Position numbers and translations under genes: made by a program
Origin: Sorghum bicolor
Taxonomy: Eukaryota > Streptophyta > Magnoliopsida > Poales > Poaceae
NCBI RefSeq assembly: GCF_000003195.3
Contig: NC_012871.2
Location: forward strand, 13,061,022 to 13,125,021
DNA length: 64,000 nucleotides
Reading direction: 5' to 3'
Part shown: in pieces, positions 33,264-42,769 of the stretch
Position numbering within the stretch: position 1 is the stretch's first letter
Layout of the letters: every line of letters starts with the position of its first letter
Notes under the pieces: model-generated
Told to the model about the DNA's origin: nothing
The model's database searches: none
The model's input: only the letters and a program-made list of their open reading frames with translations

Positions 33264-33560
33264 GGAAGAGGCGCCCTGGAAGATCCGTGTACGCGCTTAA
33301 CGAAGTGCTCAAGGAAGAGGCGTAGGTGGCGGCTGCGTTCCTGAGCCCAAAAGGGAACTCGAGAGGTGCCACTATTTTTCCCCCATCCACGGGTGGAGGA
33401 GGACGGGATGTTGAGGCCCCTTTGTCCCCCTTTTGGGGGACGGGCGCAGGTCGTGGCTTCCCCTTCGACCGGGGCGGGACAGGAGGTCCGGGGAGCAGAG
33501 CTTGAGGCCTCGTGAGCCCTCCCTCTAGCGCCTGTCGGGCCGGAGGAGCGGGCGATCTGG

Positions 33561-34098
33561 TGAGGAATATGCGGGGGGAGGGCCGGACGGACCCTGGCCT
33601 CGGTGGTGGGGTCAGGGATCCTAGATCTCTGACGCCCCCGCCGGGTGCCCCCCGCACGGTGTCCCGAGCGGTTCCCACGCACAGATTGTGGTGGGATCGG
33701 CTCGGGGCGAGGCTCGCCAGCAGCACGTGGCGGGAGGAGGATCATGTCATAGCCGGAGCCGAGGGACATGAACTCCAAAGTCCCGAACGTCATGATGGTG
33801 CCGCGGCGGAGTGGGTGAAATCCGTCTGCTGAGGAATATGCGGGGGGAGGGCCGGACGGACCCTGGCCTCGGTGGTGGGGTCAGGGATCCTAGATCTCTG
33901 ACGCCCCCGCCGGGTGCCCCCCGCACGGTGTCCCGAGCGGTTCCCACGCACAGATTGTGGTGGGATCGGCTCGGGGCGAGGCTCGCCAGCAGCACGTGGC
34001 GCGAGGAGGATCATGTCATAGCCGGAGCCGAGGGACATGAACTCCAAAGTCCCGAACGTCATGATGGTGCCGCGGCGGAGTGGGTGAAATCCGTCTGC
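33561..34098. repeat. 269-bp tandem duplication in the gypsy leader
   Basis: 33561-33829 and 33830-34098 are near-identical direct copies; I saw one substitution (GGCGGGAGG versus GGCGCGAGG). They lie between gag and the 5' LTR, in the untranslated leader. A second small duplication (AACGAAGTGCTCAAGGAAGA, twice, 52 bp apart) lies at 33249-33325. Confidence 0.95.
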
Positions 34099-34163
34099 CA
34101 TCCAAGTCTTCCCAGTAGGGACAGGTGAATGTCACGCAGAAGGCCCCTACCTGGCGCGCCAAC

Positions 34164-35240
34164 TGTCGGCGTCTGGACTCGTGGTCTAGGCACAAACAAG
34201 TATAAGTTTGCGTGACTACCCAAACCTGGATGGTGATGCAAGTGAGACACAGAAGGTTTATACTGGTTCAGGCCTGGAATGCCCTACGTCCAGTGAGATC
34301 GGGGATCTGTATAGCCCTGCACCCAAAGGTGCTTGTAGTAGGGGGATACAAGCAGGTTGCGAGAGAGGGCTAAGTCCCAGGTCTCGACTTTGTGGTGGAC
34401 AGAGTGCTGGTCGCTGCTCTGTGAATGAGTAGGGTGATTGTGCGTGTGTGGACCTGAACCTAGTGGTGAGCCCTGGCTCCCCTTTTATAGCCTCAAGGGG
34501 AGATAGGGATTTACATGAGTAGATTTCATCCTGCCGAGTGGAAGAGTTATAGTCCCGACCCTGTTGAAGCCTGTCCATGTTGTCCTTGCGGGATGGCTGG
34601 CAGCATGGCTGCTTCTGTGGAGGGTTACCGAGCCCTGTAGGAGTCATGGGGGTCGGATCGGTGGTACTGCTGATCATCCTGTCAATAGTGGGAGAAGACA
34701 GCAAATAGTGATGTTGATTAACTTCCCCCATCCCCTTTTCACTATGAGGCGGTACACCACAGTGAAAGTGGTAAGGTCGCACAGTGAAAGAGGTAAGGCC
34801 GCAGTGCCCAGGGTGGTTGGAACAGTCGCCACCCTGCCCTGCTGCGGTATGAGAGTCACCGCGCCTGTCACATCGTGGGTACGGGCGCCGCGCGTTGGAA
34901 GTCTTGCTGATCCGGTGGAGCGTCGTCCGGCGCCCGAGCCCTGAAGGGGTCGGGCGAGGCGGGGTTTTACGCCCGAGACCGAGGGGATCGGGCGAGGCGG
35001 TGTCTGCGTCCGAGGTCCTGAGGGGTCGAGCGAGACGGAACTCGCGTCCGAGGCCCTGAGGGGTCGGGCAAGTTAGATCTTGCGGCCGAGGCTCTGAGGG
35101 GTCGGTCGAGTTGTGGGTTGGACCTGAGGGCTAGGAGTCAGATGAGCTGAGCCCGCGCCTTGACCATCGTGGTTAATTTGCTTTGTCCTTTGCGTTTTTC
35201 ATAGCTCTGATTTGGGTATCCCTTTTTATGGTACCCAACA
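34164..35240 (-). repeat. 5' LTR of the Tat gypsy element
   Basis: 1077 bp. It is the same as the 3' LTR apart from about 23 substitutions and a 22-bp duplication near 34770-34795 ('CAGTGAAAG(A/T)GGTAAGG' twice). TATA box CTATAAAAGG on minus near 34,480. Confidence 0.93.
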
Positions 35241-35308
35241 ACCGTCTACCGATAAACTACTACCGTGGGTATACCCCAAGGTAGACTGTCGACTAGCTTT
35301 CGTCGACA

Positions 35309-36504
35309 GTGGCGTGCCAAGTAGGGGGTGTGCGTACAGCTCTCCCGACGAACAAGATGGTCATCGTTCCAGCTTCCGCGGCCGTGGCTGATGGCCTCAC
35401 GTTCACCGTCGGCCAGATCACGTGGACAACTCATAGCGGCGGCCTCGCGACCACGACTTCAGAAGAAACCCAGATCCAATCTGGGACAGCAGAGGCGTCG
35501 ATTCCAATCACGCCAACTCCGAGCACCCGACCTCCACTCCCTCGTTACAGGGCAAAAAAGGTCGACAACTCGGATCTTCTCCAAGCTCTTGATCACGCCG
35601 ACCTCAGACTCCTCAAAGCTTCCAAACTGGTAGATTTGATCTCGTGCAAATCTGATCAGGCGACGTCGACAAACTCTTTCGACTCCCGCCGGGCAACTCG
35701 TGTCACCACGCACGAGAACAGCCGGAGACGTCCCTAACGATAACGTCGACCCCCACGGGACGATATGTCAAGTTCAAGACAGATCAAGACCAGAATTACC
35801 CTTATGGTCTAAACAACTCGGTCGACCAGTATTCGCGGCATACCCGGTCTCTTTTCAGCAGGGCGGGCTTGTCGCCGGGACAAAGCAGCCGAGCAGCTTG
35901 CCATTACGTCAACATGGTATCCATCCGAGTCCTACCGAACGACAAGGCTACCAGTACAAACTCCAGCACAGGGTCTGTCCCTACCGAGGTTTTACACTCC
36001 GAGGACGAAGATTATGACCTGGATCTACCACCATATCCTCCGGGTTTTTCTCGTTTCCCGGTCCTTCCACCTCGGTGAGGAGATCTTATCTTTAACATCA
36101 GCAATGACGAACCAGTTGTCGACGGCGAAACAGATGAGCAGAAGCAACTCCGCGAGCAACGCAATGCCGATCGTGCTCGGCGGCGCGCGGACGAGGAGTG
36201 GCAACTTGCGCCACACAACCTTAGTGATGCTTTCGACATGGTCGGAGATCAACCAGTCTACAAGACGCCAAGCGCTAACGTGGCTGTTGCCATGGCAAAT
36301 CTGGACCGACTCCCTGATACCCCAGAGTGCCAAGGCGTCCGATCCAGTATACGAGCACATCTGATCGCCGCGATGGGACAGGCAGCCACCTTGCTCAAAA
36401 GGGTCCAAGCCGTCTCCTACACGGAGGTTTCTTCCAACCAGACTCATCGCAGCCGGACTTCACCACGACCCAGCGGGCGCCACCATAGCCGCTCCCCCAA
36501 CGGT
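35309..36504 (+). pseudogene. Gag-like remnant in the level-1 interior
   Basis: A leader frame starts at 35357 (MVIVPASAAVADGLTFTVGQ) and runs to 35737. Further on, another frame reads NADRARRRADEEWQLAPHNL, then PVYKTPSANVAVAMANLDRL and RAHLIAAMGQAATLLK, which resembles the N-terminal gag region of Tat-like elements. The pieces are in different frames, and the sequence stops abruptly at the truncated 3' LTR. No protease, RT or integrase is present. Confidence 0.6.
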
Positions 36505-36669
36505 CGCAGGACGTAGGTATTACGCCCACACGACGGCCGAACCTGGATAAAAACCTTGTCTGTGTCTTGCGTCACCATCAAGTTCGTAGTTTGCGCACCG
36601 TCTGCTGATAAACTACTACCGTGGGTATACCCTAAGGTAGACTGCCGACTAGCTTTCGTCGACACACGT

Positions 36670-37092
36670 ATATCGCCCGCTTCATGCTGGCGTTTGGTGA
36701 GACGCCCGCTGGGCACTCTCTCCCCTTTTATCTCTCTGCCAACAGGGATCCAGCTCGCTTCCAGCCACCCATAATACTTGCTCTTAGTGTTTTGCTAGAC
36801 TTGTGTAGGTGGCTTGTATAGCTTAGTTGTGCTAGTGCTAGAATAACTTTGCCATTTGTTTTATTAACACACTTGCTTAGTAAAGTTTGTAGGATTTTTA
36901 AATAAGCTATTCACCATCCTCTAGCCATTTGGACCTTTCACAGTGATAAATGTTGTTGACCATACCATTTATGATGTTGTCGTGATGATAGTTGGAAAGT
37001 CAGTTTCGATCTGAATAGCTAAGATGCTGGTCATATAATGATTAGAATATTAGTTTCCACATTTTCATCAAGTTGAAGGTCAGTTTGCCTAC
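36670..37092. other. Intergenic, no recognised feature
   Basis: Short AT-rich stretch between the nest and the hAT MITE. I see no open frame with a domain and no clear repeat. Confidence 0.4.
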
Positions 37093-37368
37093 TAGGGATG
37101 AAAACGGATCGGATACGGACGGATATCACCGATATCATATTTGTTTTCATATTTCTGGTCGGATTCGAATACGAATACGGATAATGTTAATCATGTCGGA
37201 TAAGATATGATTGGATGTCGACATCATAAATATACGATTTAAGTATTCGGATACGGATACGGTATCGGATGTTAAACATTCGGACTCGGATACGGACACA
37301 TCTGAACCTCTCTAAACGAATTCGGTCTCGAATACGGTCGGAAAATATCCGTACCGTTTTCATCCCTA
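37093..37368. mobile_element. hAT-type MITE with perfect 8-bp target duplication
   Basis: Inverted termini TAGGGATGAAAACGG / CCGTTTTCATCCCTA enclose 276 bp. The duplication TTGCCTAC is at 37085-37092 and 37369-37376. An 8-bp duplication and TAGGG ends fit hAT. The interior is rich in CGGATACGGA words. Confidence 0.92.
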
Positions 37369-37500
37369 TTGCCTACACATGGCAGGAATTAAACTAGGTG
37401 GCCTCGGAGTCCACCCAATACTTATGCACCATATGATGGATGATTGACATGTGGTAGAACAGAATATGGTCGGACACCACACAACATGCGTGGAAGCTAA

Positions 37501-37729
37501 GGCCTTTAGATCCAAAAATTTTTTAGATTTTGACATTATAGTATTTTCATTTTTATTTAACAAACATTGTCCAATCATAGAGTAACTAGGCTTAGAATAT
37601 TCGTCTCGTGATTTACATGTAAACTACGCAATTAGTTTTTGTTTTTATCTATATTTAATGCTACATGCGTATGCCGCAAGATTCAATGTGACGAGAAATT
37701 TTAAAAAAATTTTAGTTTTTGGGGTGAAC
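37501..37729 (+). mobile_element. Left part of a Tourist-like MITE split by the CACTA element
   Basis: Same family as 51501-51743. It begins GGCCTTTAGATCC after a TAA and runs to GGGGTGAAC, where the CACTA element begins. The missing end (AACTAAACAAGTCC) is found at 45835-45848 beyond the CACTA element. Confidence 0.88.
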
Positions 37730-38279
37730 CACTATGCCAAAACAGCACAAAGGAGACACCTCAACTAGTGACATAGAATTAAAACTCGTCACTAATAAAA
37801 CATTAGTGACGCGGGTGAACGTCACGCGTCGCTGGTAAGTTGTTGCCGATGCCCAAAATGCAAGACGCGTCACTAATGACGAGATACCGGTGACTCGTCC
37901 CAAGTAAATGCGTCACTACTAATAGAAGTGACGCGTTTTAACTCGGCGCGTCACTGTTATAGATACATATCAGTGACTCTTCACATCAAAACACGTCACT
38001 GTTAGTTTCAGTGACGCATTTTGCGTAGACGCGTCACTGATAAGTAGAGGTATTAGTGACTCTTCCCAACAAAACGCGTCACTAGTAACAAAAGTGACAT
38101 ATAGTGTCTAGACGCGTCACTCTTATTTATAAATATCAGTGACTCTTGCTGTTGAGCCGCGTCACTGATGACCTGGCCGGAAAATATCAGCGAATCGTCG
38201 ACTGCTACGGCTCTTCATACATCCAAATAAGCCGCCTCTCGATCTGCAGCAGATCCTGCGAAGAGAACCAGGTTCCTCC

Positions 38280-39828
38280 TGAAAGAGCATCTAGGCCCTT
38301 AAGAGATTTCGGTGATTAATGACATTGTTGGTTACTATGACTAACGTGTGTTTTGCAGAGGCAAAGTCATAGGTAAGGTCATGGTAAATAAGTACTCGAT
38401 GTACAGGGACGTACATGCCAACTTAATAGTGGAAATCGTTTCGGTTTCCAAAGGATGGATGGACATCGTCGAGACTAGACTAGGTCTAAGTGCCATATGG
38501 TGAAGAAGGGCACTTAGAGTAGTTTAGGACTTTGTTCTCTTTTGACCGTACTATTAAGAGGGGCTTTGATCTACTAGCTTGACTTAGGCAAGGCTTTAGG
38601 TTTAGGTGTGGTGCACACTTGGTAAACCTAGCACTAGGCAGCTCAGAGATAGTCCTTAGATCGAGAGGAACAAACTTCGTGTTGGAGCGTTCACGTTTCG
38701 ACGAAGTTTGGGTGCCCAAAGGGGCACCGGACGCTGCACCGGACGCTCTGTGAGTGCGTCCGGTGAGGTCCTTAGCCGTTGGAACAGGTTGGTGCTTAGG
38801 GTTAGGCACCGGACGCTGGCACCGGACGCACCGGGCAGCGTCCGGTCCCTTACCCAGGGAGCTTGCAAAGTTCCCCAGAGCACCGGACGCTAGCACCGGA
38901 CGCACAGGGTAGCGTCCGGTCCCATGCGCAGGGAGCATGTAAGTTTTCCCTTAGCACCGGACGCTGCACCGGACGCTGAGAGTTAGCGTCCGGTGACCTG
39001 TCAGAGCGAAGTACAGTTAGCCGTTATGCAGCACCGGACGCTCGGTGCAGTGCGTCCGGTGCAACATAATGTGCGTCCGGTGACCCCGTTTTCAGTGGAA
39101 AACGGTTGGCCGACCTTTGGACTTCGTGGATAGTATTTATACTTCTCCACCTCGTCCATGAGAGGTCTCTTGCCCATTTGAACATCAGAGAAACTTGTTG
39201 TGGAGCAAGAGAGTTGCAAGAGCCTAGAGAGGATTGAGATTGGAGTGATTTCTTGTGAGAATCCTTCTCTAGTGAGTTCCAAGAGTCAAGTGTGCATCCA
39301 CCACTCTCTATTGCCTTGTTTGGGTCAAGTGAGAGCTCTTTGCTTGTTACTCTTGGTGATCGCCATCACCTAGACGGTTCCGTGGTGATTGGAGACACAA
39401 AGATCACCCGAAGTTCGTGTGGGTGGCTCGTGTCAAGCTTGTGAGCGGTTTTGGGCGATTCACCGCGACGGAGTGTCGAAGAATCAGCCCGTAGAGAGCA
39501 CTTGGTCCTTGCGCGGACCAAGGGGGAGCAAGACCCTTGCGCGGGTGCTCCAACGAGGACTAGTGGAGAGTGGCGACTCTCCGATACCTCGGCAAAACAT
39601 CGCCGAGCATTTTCTTCCACTACTCCTTTACTTTCTAGCATTTACTTTGTGTTTTTACATTCTTAGAACTGCCATGCTAGAATAGGATTGGAACTAGGTT
39701 GCAAAACTTTTTATTCGGTAGCTCTCTAAGTCTCACTAGGCACAAGGGGTTGAATTGGAGCTTATAGGTTGCTTAAATTTTTAGAGAAGCCCAATTCACC
39801 CCCCCTCTTGGGCATCTTGATCCTTTCA
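38280..39828 (+). mobile_element. Solo LTR inside the CACTA element
   Basis: TGAAAG...CTTTCA termini and the perfect 5-bp duplication CCTCC at 38275-38279 and 39829-39833 define a 1549-bp solo LTR. The end (CTCTTGGGCATCTTGATCCTTTCA region) is the style of grass LTR ends that precede a Met-tRNA-type primer site, but no interior or second LTR exists. It contains about ten copies of CACCGGACGC / GCGTCCGGTG in both orientations (38724-39085). Frames across it are meaningless. Confidence 0.92.
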
Positions 39829-40540
39829 CCTCCGGCCTACTGCAGCACCAGCCACGCACCAGGAGCCAACCAGGAGCTGTGGATGAGGAGGGACGCCACT
39901 GAGGCCAGGTGCTAGAGCCCGCCACAAGGTCATGTCCTCTCCGTCCCGTAGCCGTGCAAGGCGCCGCCGCTCATCAGCACGCCATGCCTGTTCATCGCCA
40001 TCGCCCGCCCTGAGCACAGGTTAGAGCACAGCTTCTCCCATCCCCATTCTCCCCTCTCTCCTAGTTGAATCCTAGCTCATCTAATCTGCCACTCTACTCA
40101 TCTCTCCCAAAATCAGCCTGTTCATTTCTAAAGAGTCAACCAGCTGGCCCAATCTGCTGCCATGGTGTCATGAGGGATGCTCCAATTAGTGTCTAAAATT
40201 TAGTCTTTTGGACTATTTTTGTTGGGATGGATTAGACATGGTGTGGTGAGGCCCTGGCTAAATTTCAATTGTTTTCGTTTTCAAAGTTTCCTTGCAAAAT
40301 AGATAGTAGGTGTGCTCTCAGATCATGGAAATTTCATTTTACTATTTTTTTGGTTTCTCATTTATAAAATGGAGGGTTTGCATCGCTCGATATTCCACCT
40401 CAAAATTGTATCATAGCATATTTAGTACTACTGAGCACTATATCCTGCAAAACTGGTTGAATTGTTGCCGCGGTTCTGCAAAACTAAATTCAAACATGGA
40501 AGGATTAGTTCATTTTATTTAATTTCATACTTTTGTAGAT

Positions 40541-42763
40541 ATGGAGGACCGGAGCTGGATGTCTCTTCAAAATCGTACATGTCCTGAGTATTTAGATGGG
40601 CTGAAATCATTCATAAGCGTTGCAGAGGTGGATATGCTGAATCAACACAAGACAGCTATGTGGTGTCCATGTATTGATTGTGAAAATGAAAAGCAGTACT
40701 CAAGTTCACTATCAGTCTATGGCCACCTGGTCATGCAAGGATTCATGCAAGATTACAGATATTGGAACAAGCATGGAGAAGAAGGAGTTAATGATCGAGT
40801 CTTGCAAGCTGGTTGTATGGACCAGGGATTCTCTTCTAACCCTGGTCAGGATGATGGAACTCATGCTGCTAGTCAGGACAATGAGGAAGGACCCTCTTGC
40901 AGCCCGGATCTTAGTGATGATGAGATAACAGATATTAGTGCCAATTATGTCCAAATGGCAGAGAATGTCGAGGAGATGGTGCGTGATGCCATGGGGTTTG
41001 ATGAGTTTACTGAGGCAGAGTTGAAGAAGTTGAAAAGGCTGGTGGCAGATATGAAGATGCCTCTATCTCAGTTGCAAGGCTAACTATACAAAGTTGTTTG
41101 TTACTCTCAAGCTTCTCCAGTTGAAGGCGACACATCATTGGACTGATCGGAGCTTTGATGAATTGCTAGATCTATTAGGGGACATACTGCCTGAGAGGAA
41201 TGAGTTACCCAAGACCACATATGAGGCCAAGCAGATTGTTTGCCCTATGGGATTGGAGGTTGAGAAAATCCATGCTTGTAAGAATGACTGCATCCTCTTC
41301 CGTGGCGATAATGCTGATCTAACTGAATGCCCTGAGTGTGGGACCTCTCGATACAAACGAAGAAATGATGGGGGTGATGATGACAAGAGACATGGAGCTC
41401 CTTGGAAGGTGGCATGGTACTTTCCTATAATTCCCCATCTAAAGCGTTTGTTTGCAACTGCTAAGGATGCACAATTGTTGAGCTGACACAAGGAGGGACG
41501 CAAGATTGATGATTACCTACGGCATCCAGCAGATGCTATTCAGTGGCGCATCATCGATTCTAAGTATGGATCATTTAAAGATGAGCCAAGGAACATTCGC
41601 TTTGCACTGAGCACGGATGGCATGAACCCATTCGGAAACATGAGTAGCTCACATAGTGTCTGGCCAGTGTTGTTGTCTATATACAACATTCCACCGTGGT
41701 TGTGTAACAAGAGGAAATACATGATGATGCCACTTTTGATCTCAGGTCCGCTTCAGCCAGGGAATGACATCGATGTGTATCTAAGGCCGGTTGTGGATGA
41801 GCTCAAGATGCTTTGGTCAGACGGTGTTAAGGTATATGATGGGTTCAAGCGAGAGTCATTCAAGGTGCATGCCATGGTCTTAAGCACCATCACTGATGTT
41901 CCAGGACACCGTTGCTTATCTGGGCAGTCTAAAGGGGATAAAGATTGCTTTCAATGCTTAGATGACACTGCGTCTCTTTGGCTGAACAATTCAAAGAAGA
42001 GGGTGTACATTAGGCATCGTCGTTTCCTTCCTCGAACCCATCCTTACCGGCGCATGAAATGCCAGTTTGATGGCACGATTGAGATAGGATCTGCTCCAAG
42101 GCATTTCACTGGGCGTGATGTTTATGACTAGGTAAAGGATGTCAATGTCACATTAGGGAAGAACAAAAAGAGTGCCCTTGGAAAGAGAAAGCGCAAGGAA
42201 GAAGTTGCCAATAAGAGGTGGAAGAAGATGTCAATTCTATGGGAACTACCTTATTGGAAAGACTTAGCAGTTCGCCACAGCATCGATGTGATGCATGTGA
42301 AAAAGAATGTTTGTGGGAGCTTACTCGGAACACTCTTGAACAGCAAGGGGAAAAGCAAGGACCATGCAAATGCACGAGCAGATATGGAAGATTTGGACAT
42401 AAGGCCTGAGTTGCACCCTGAGGGCCCCAGTGCCCAACTACCATTATCTGCCATAAATCTAACTAGAGAAGAGAAGCAGGAGCTGTGCGACTTCTTCCGT
42501 AGCGTGAAAGTTCCCTCTGGATACTCAGCAGACATCAGGAAACTTGTGGCGGCAAAAGAGAACAAAATGCTCCCAATGAAGGCCCACGACTGCGATGTCA
42601 TGCTCACAACAATGCTTGCAGTTGGGATTAGGAACATTTTGCCAGAAAAGGTCCGAATGACAATCATGAGCTTATGCTTCTTCTTCAATGCAATATCTCA
42701 GAAAGTTCTTGATGAGAGGTCATTGGACAATCTTGAGAAGAACATTTTTGAGTCAATGTACAT
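40541..42763 (+). pseudogene. CACTA tnp2-type transposase, broken and truncated
   Basis: The N-terminal frame (40541-41083) has the transposase-associated pattern: DRSWM, EYLDGLKSFI, WCPCIDCEN, YGHLVMQGFMQDY, WNKHGE. A frameshift near 41,070-41,085 leads into the Transposase_21 core: KIHACKNDCILFRG, ECGTSRYK, APWKVAWYFPIIPHLKRLF, IRFALSTDGMNPFGNMSSSH, PPWLCNKRKYMMMPLLISGP and PGNDIDVYLRPVVDELKMLW. In-frame TGA (41484-41486) and TAG (42129-42131) interrupt it. The similarity ends at about 42,763, well short of the usual C-terminus, suggesting an internal deletion that also removed the start of the next gene. Inactive. Confidence 0.92.
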
Positions 42764-42769
42764 CCAGGT

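Larger units (their letters stand above)
18711..35240 (-). mobile_element. Ty3/gypsy element, Tat lineage, level 2 of the nest
   Basis: LTRs lie at 18711-19765 (3' LTR) and 34164-35240 (5' LTR), because the coding sense is minus. Termini are TGT...ACA and the target duplication ACCGT is at 18706-18710 and 35241-35245. On the minus strand after the 5' LTR comes TTGGCGCGCCAGGTAGGGG, a primer-binding-like site; GGCTCGGGGGCTAC precedes the 3' LTR as polypurine tract. Gene order is gag, protease, RT, RNase H, a second RNase H, integrase, then a long 3' region with an antisense gene. The extra RNase H plus antisense gene is typical of Tat elements. About 14.0 kb remains once the inner insertion is removed. 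I count about 23 LTR substitutions in 1055 bp (2.2%) plus one 22-bp duplication. Confidence 0.93.
18318..36664 (+). mobile_element. Outer LTR retrotransposon of the nest (non-autonomous), level 1
   Basis: It starts TGTGGGGGTATAAACCCC at 18318 and ends GCTTTCGTCGACA at 36664, flanked by CACGT at 18313-18317 and 36665-36669. The 5' LTR is 18318-18710 plus 35246-35308, split by the inserted gypsy element. A primer-binding-like site GTGGCGTGCCAAGTAGGGGG follows from 35309. The short interior carries only gag-like sequence. The 3' LTR survives only as its last 160 bp (36505-36664), joined at CGCAGGACG, so the pol region and the start of the 3' LTR are gone. LTR promoter: CTATATAAGG near 18543. By eye, 7 of 160 comparable LTR bases differ (4.4%). 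Confidence 0.88.

Noticed and set aside
38700..39090. CACCGGACGC words as a CRISPR or integron-like array
   Set aside because: Words occur in both orientations at irregular spacing inside a solo LTR with a perfect target duplication.
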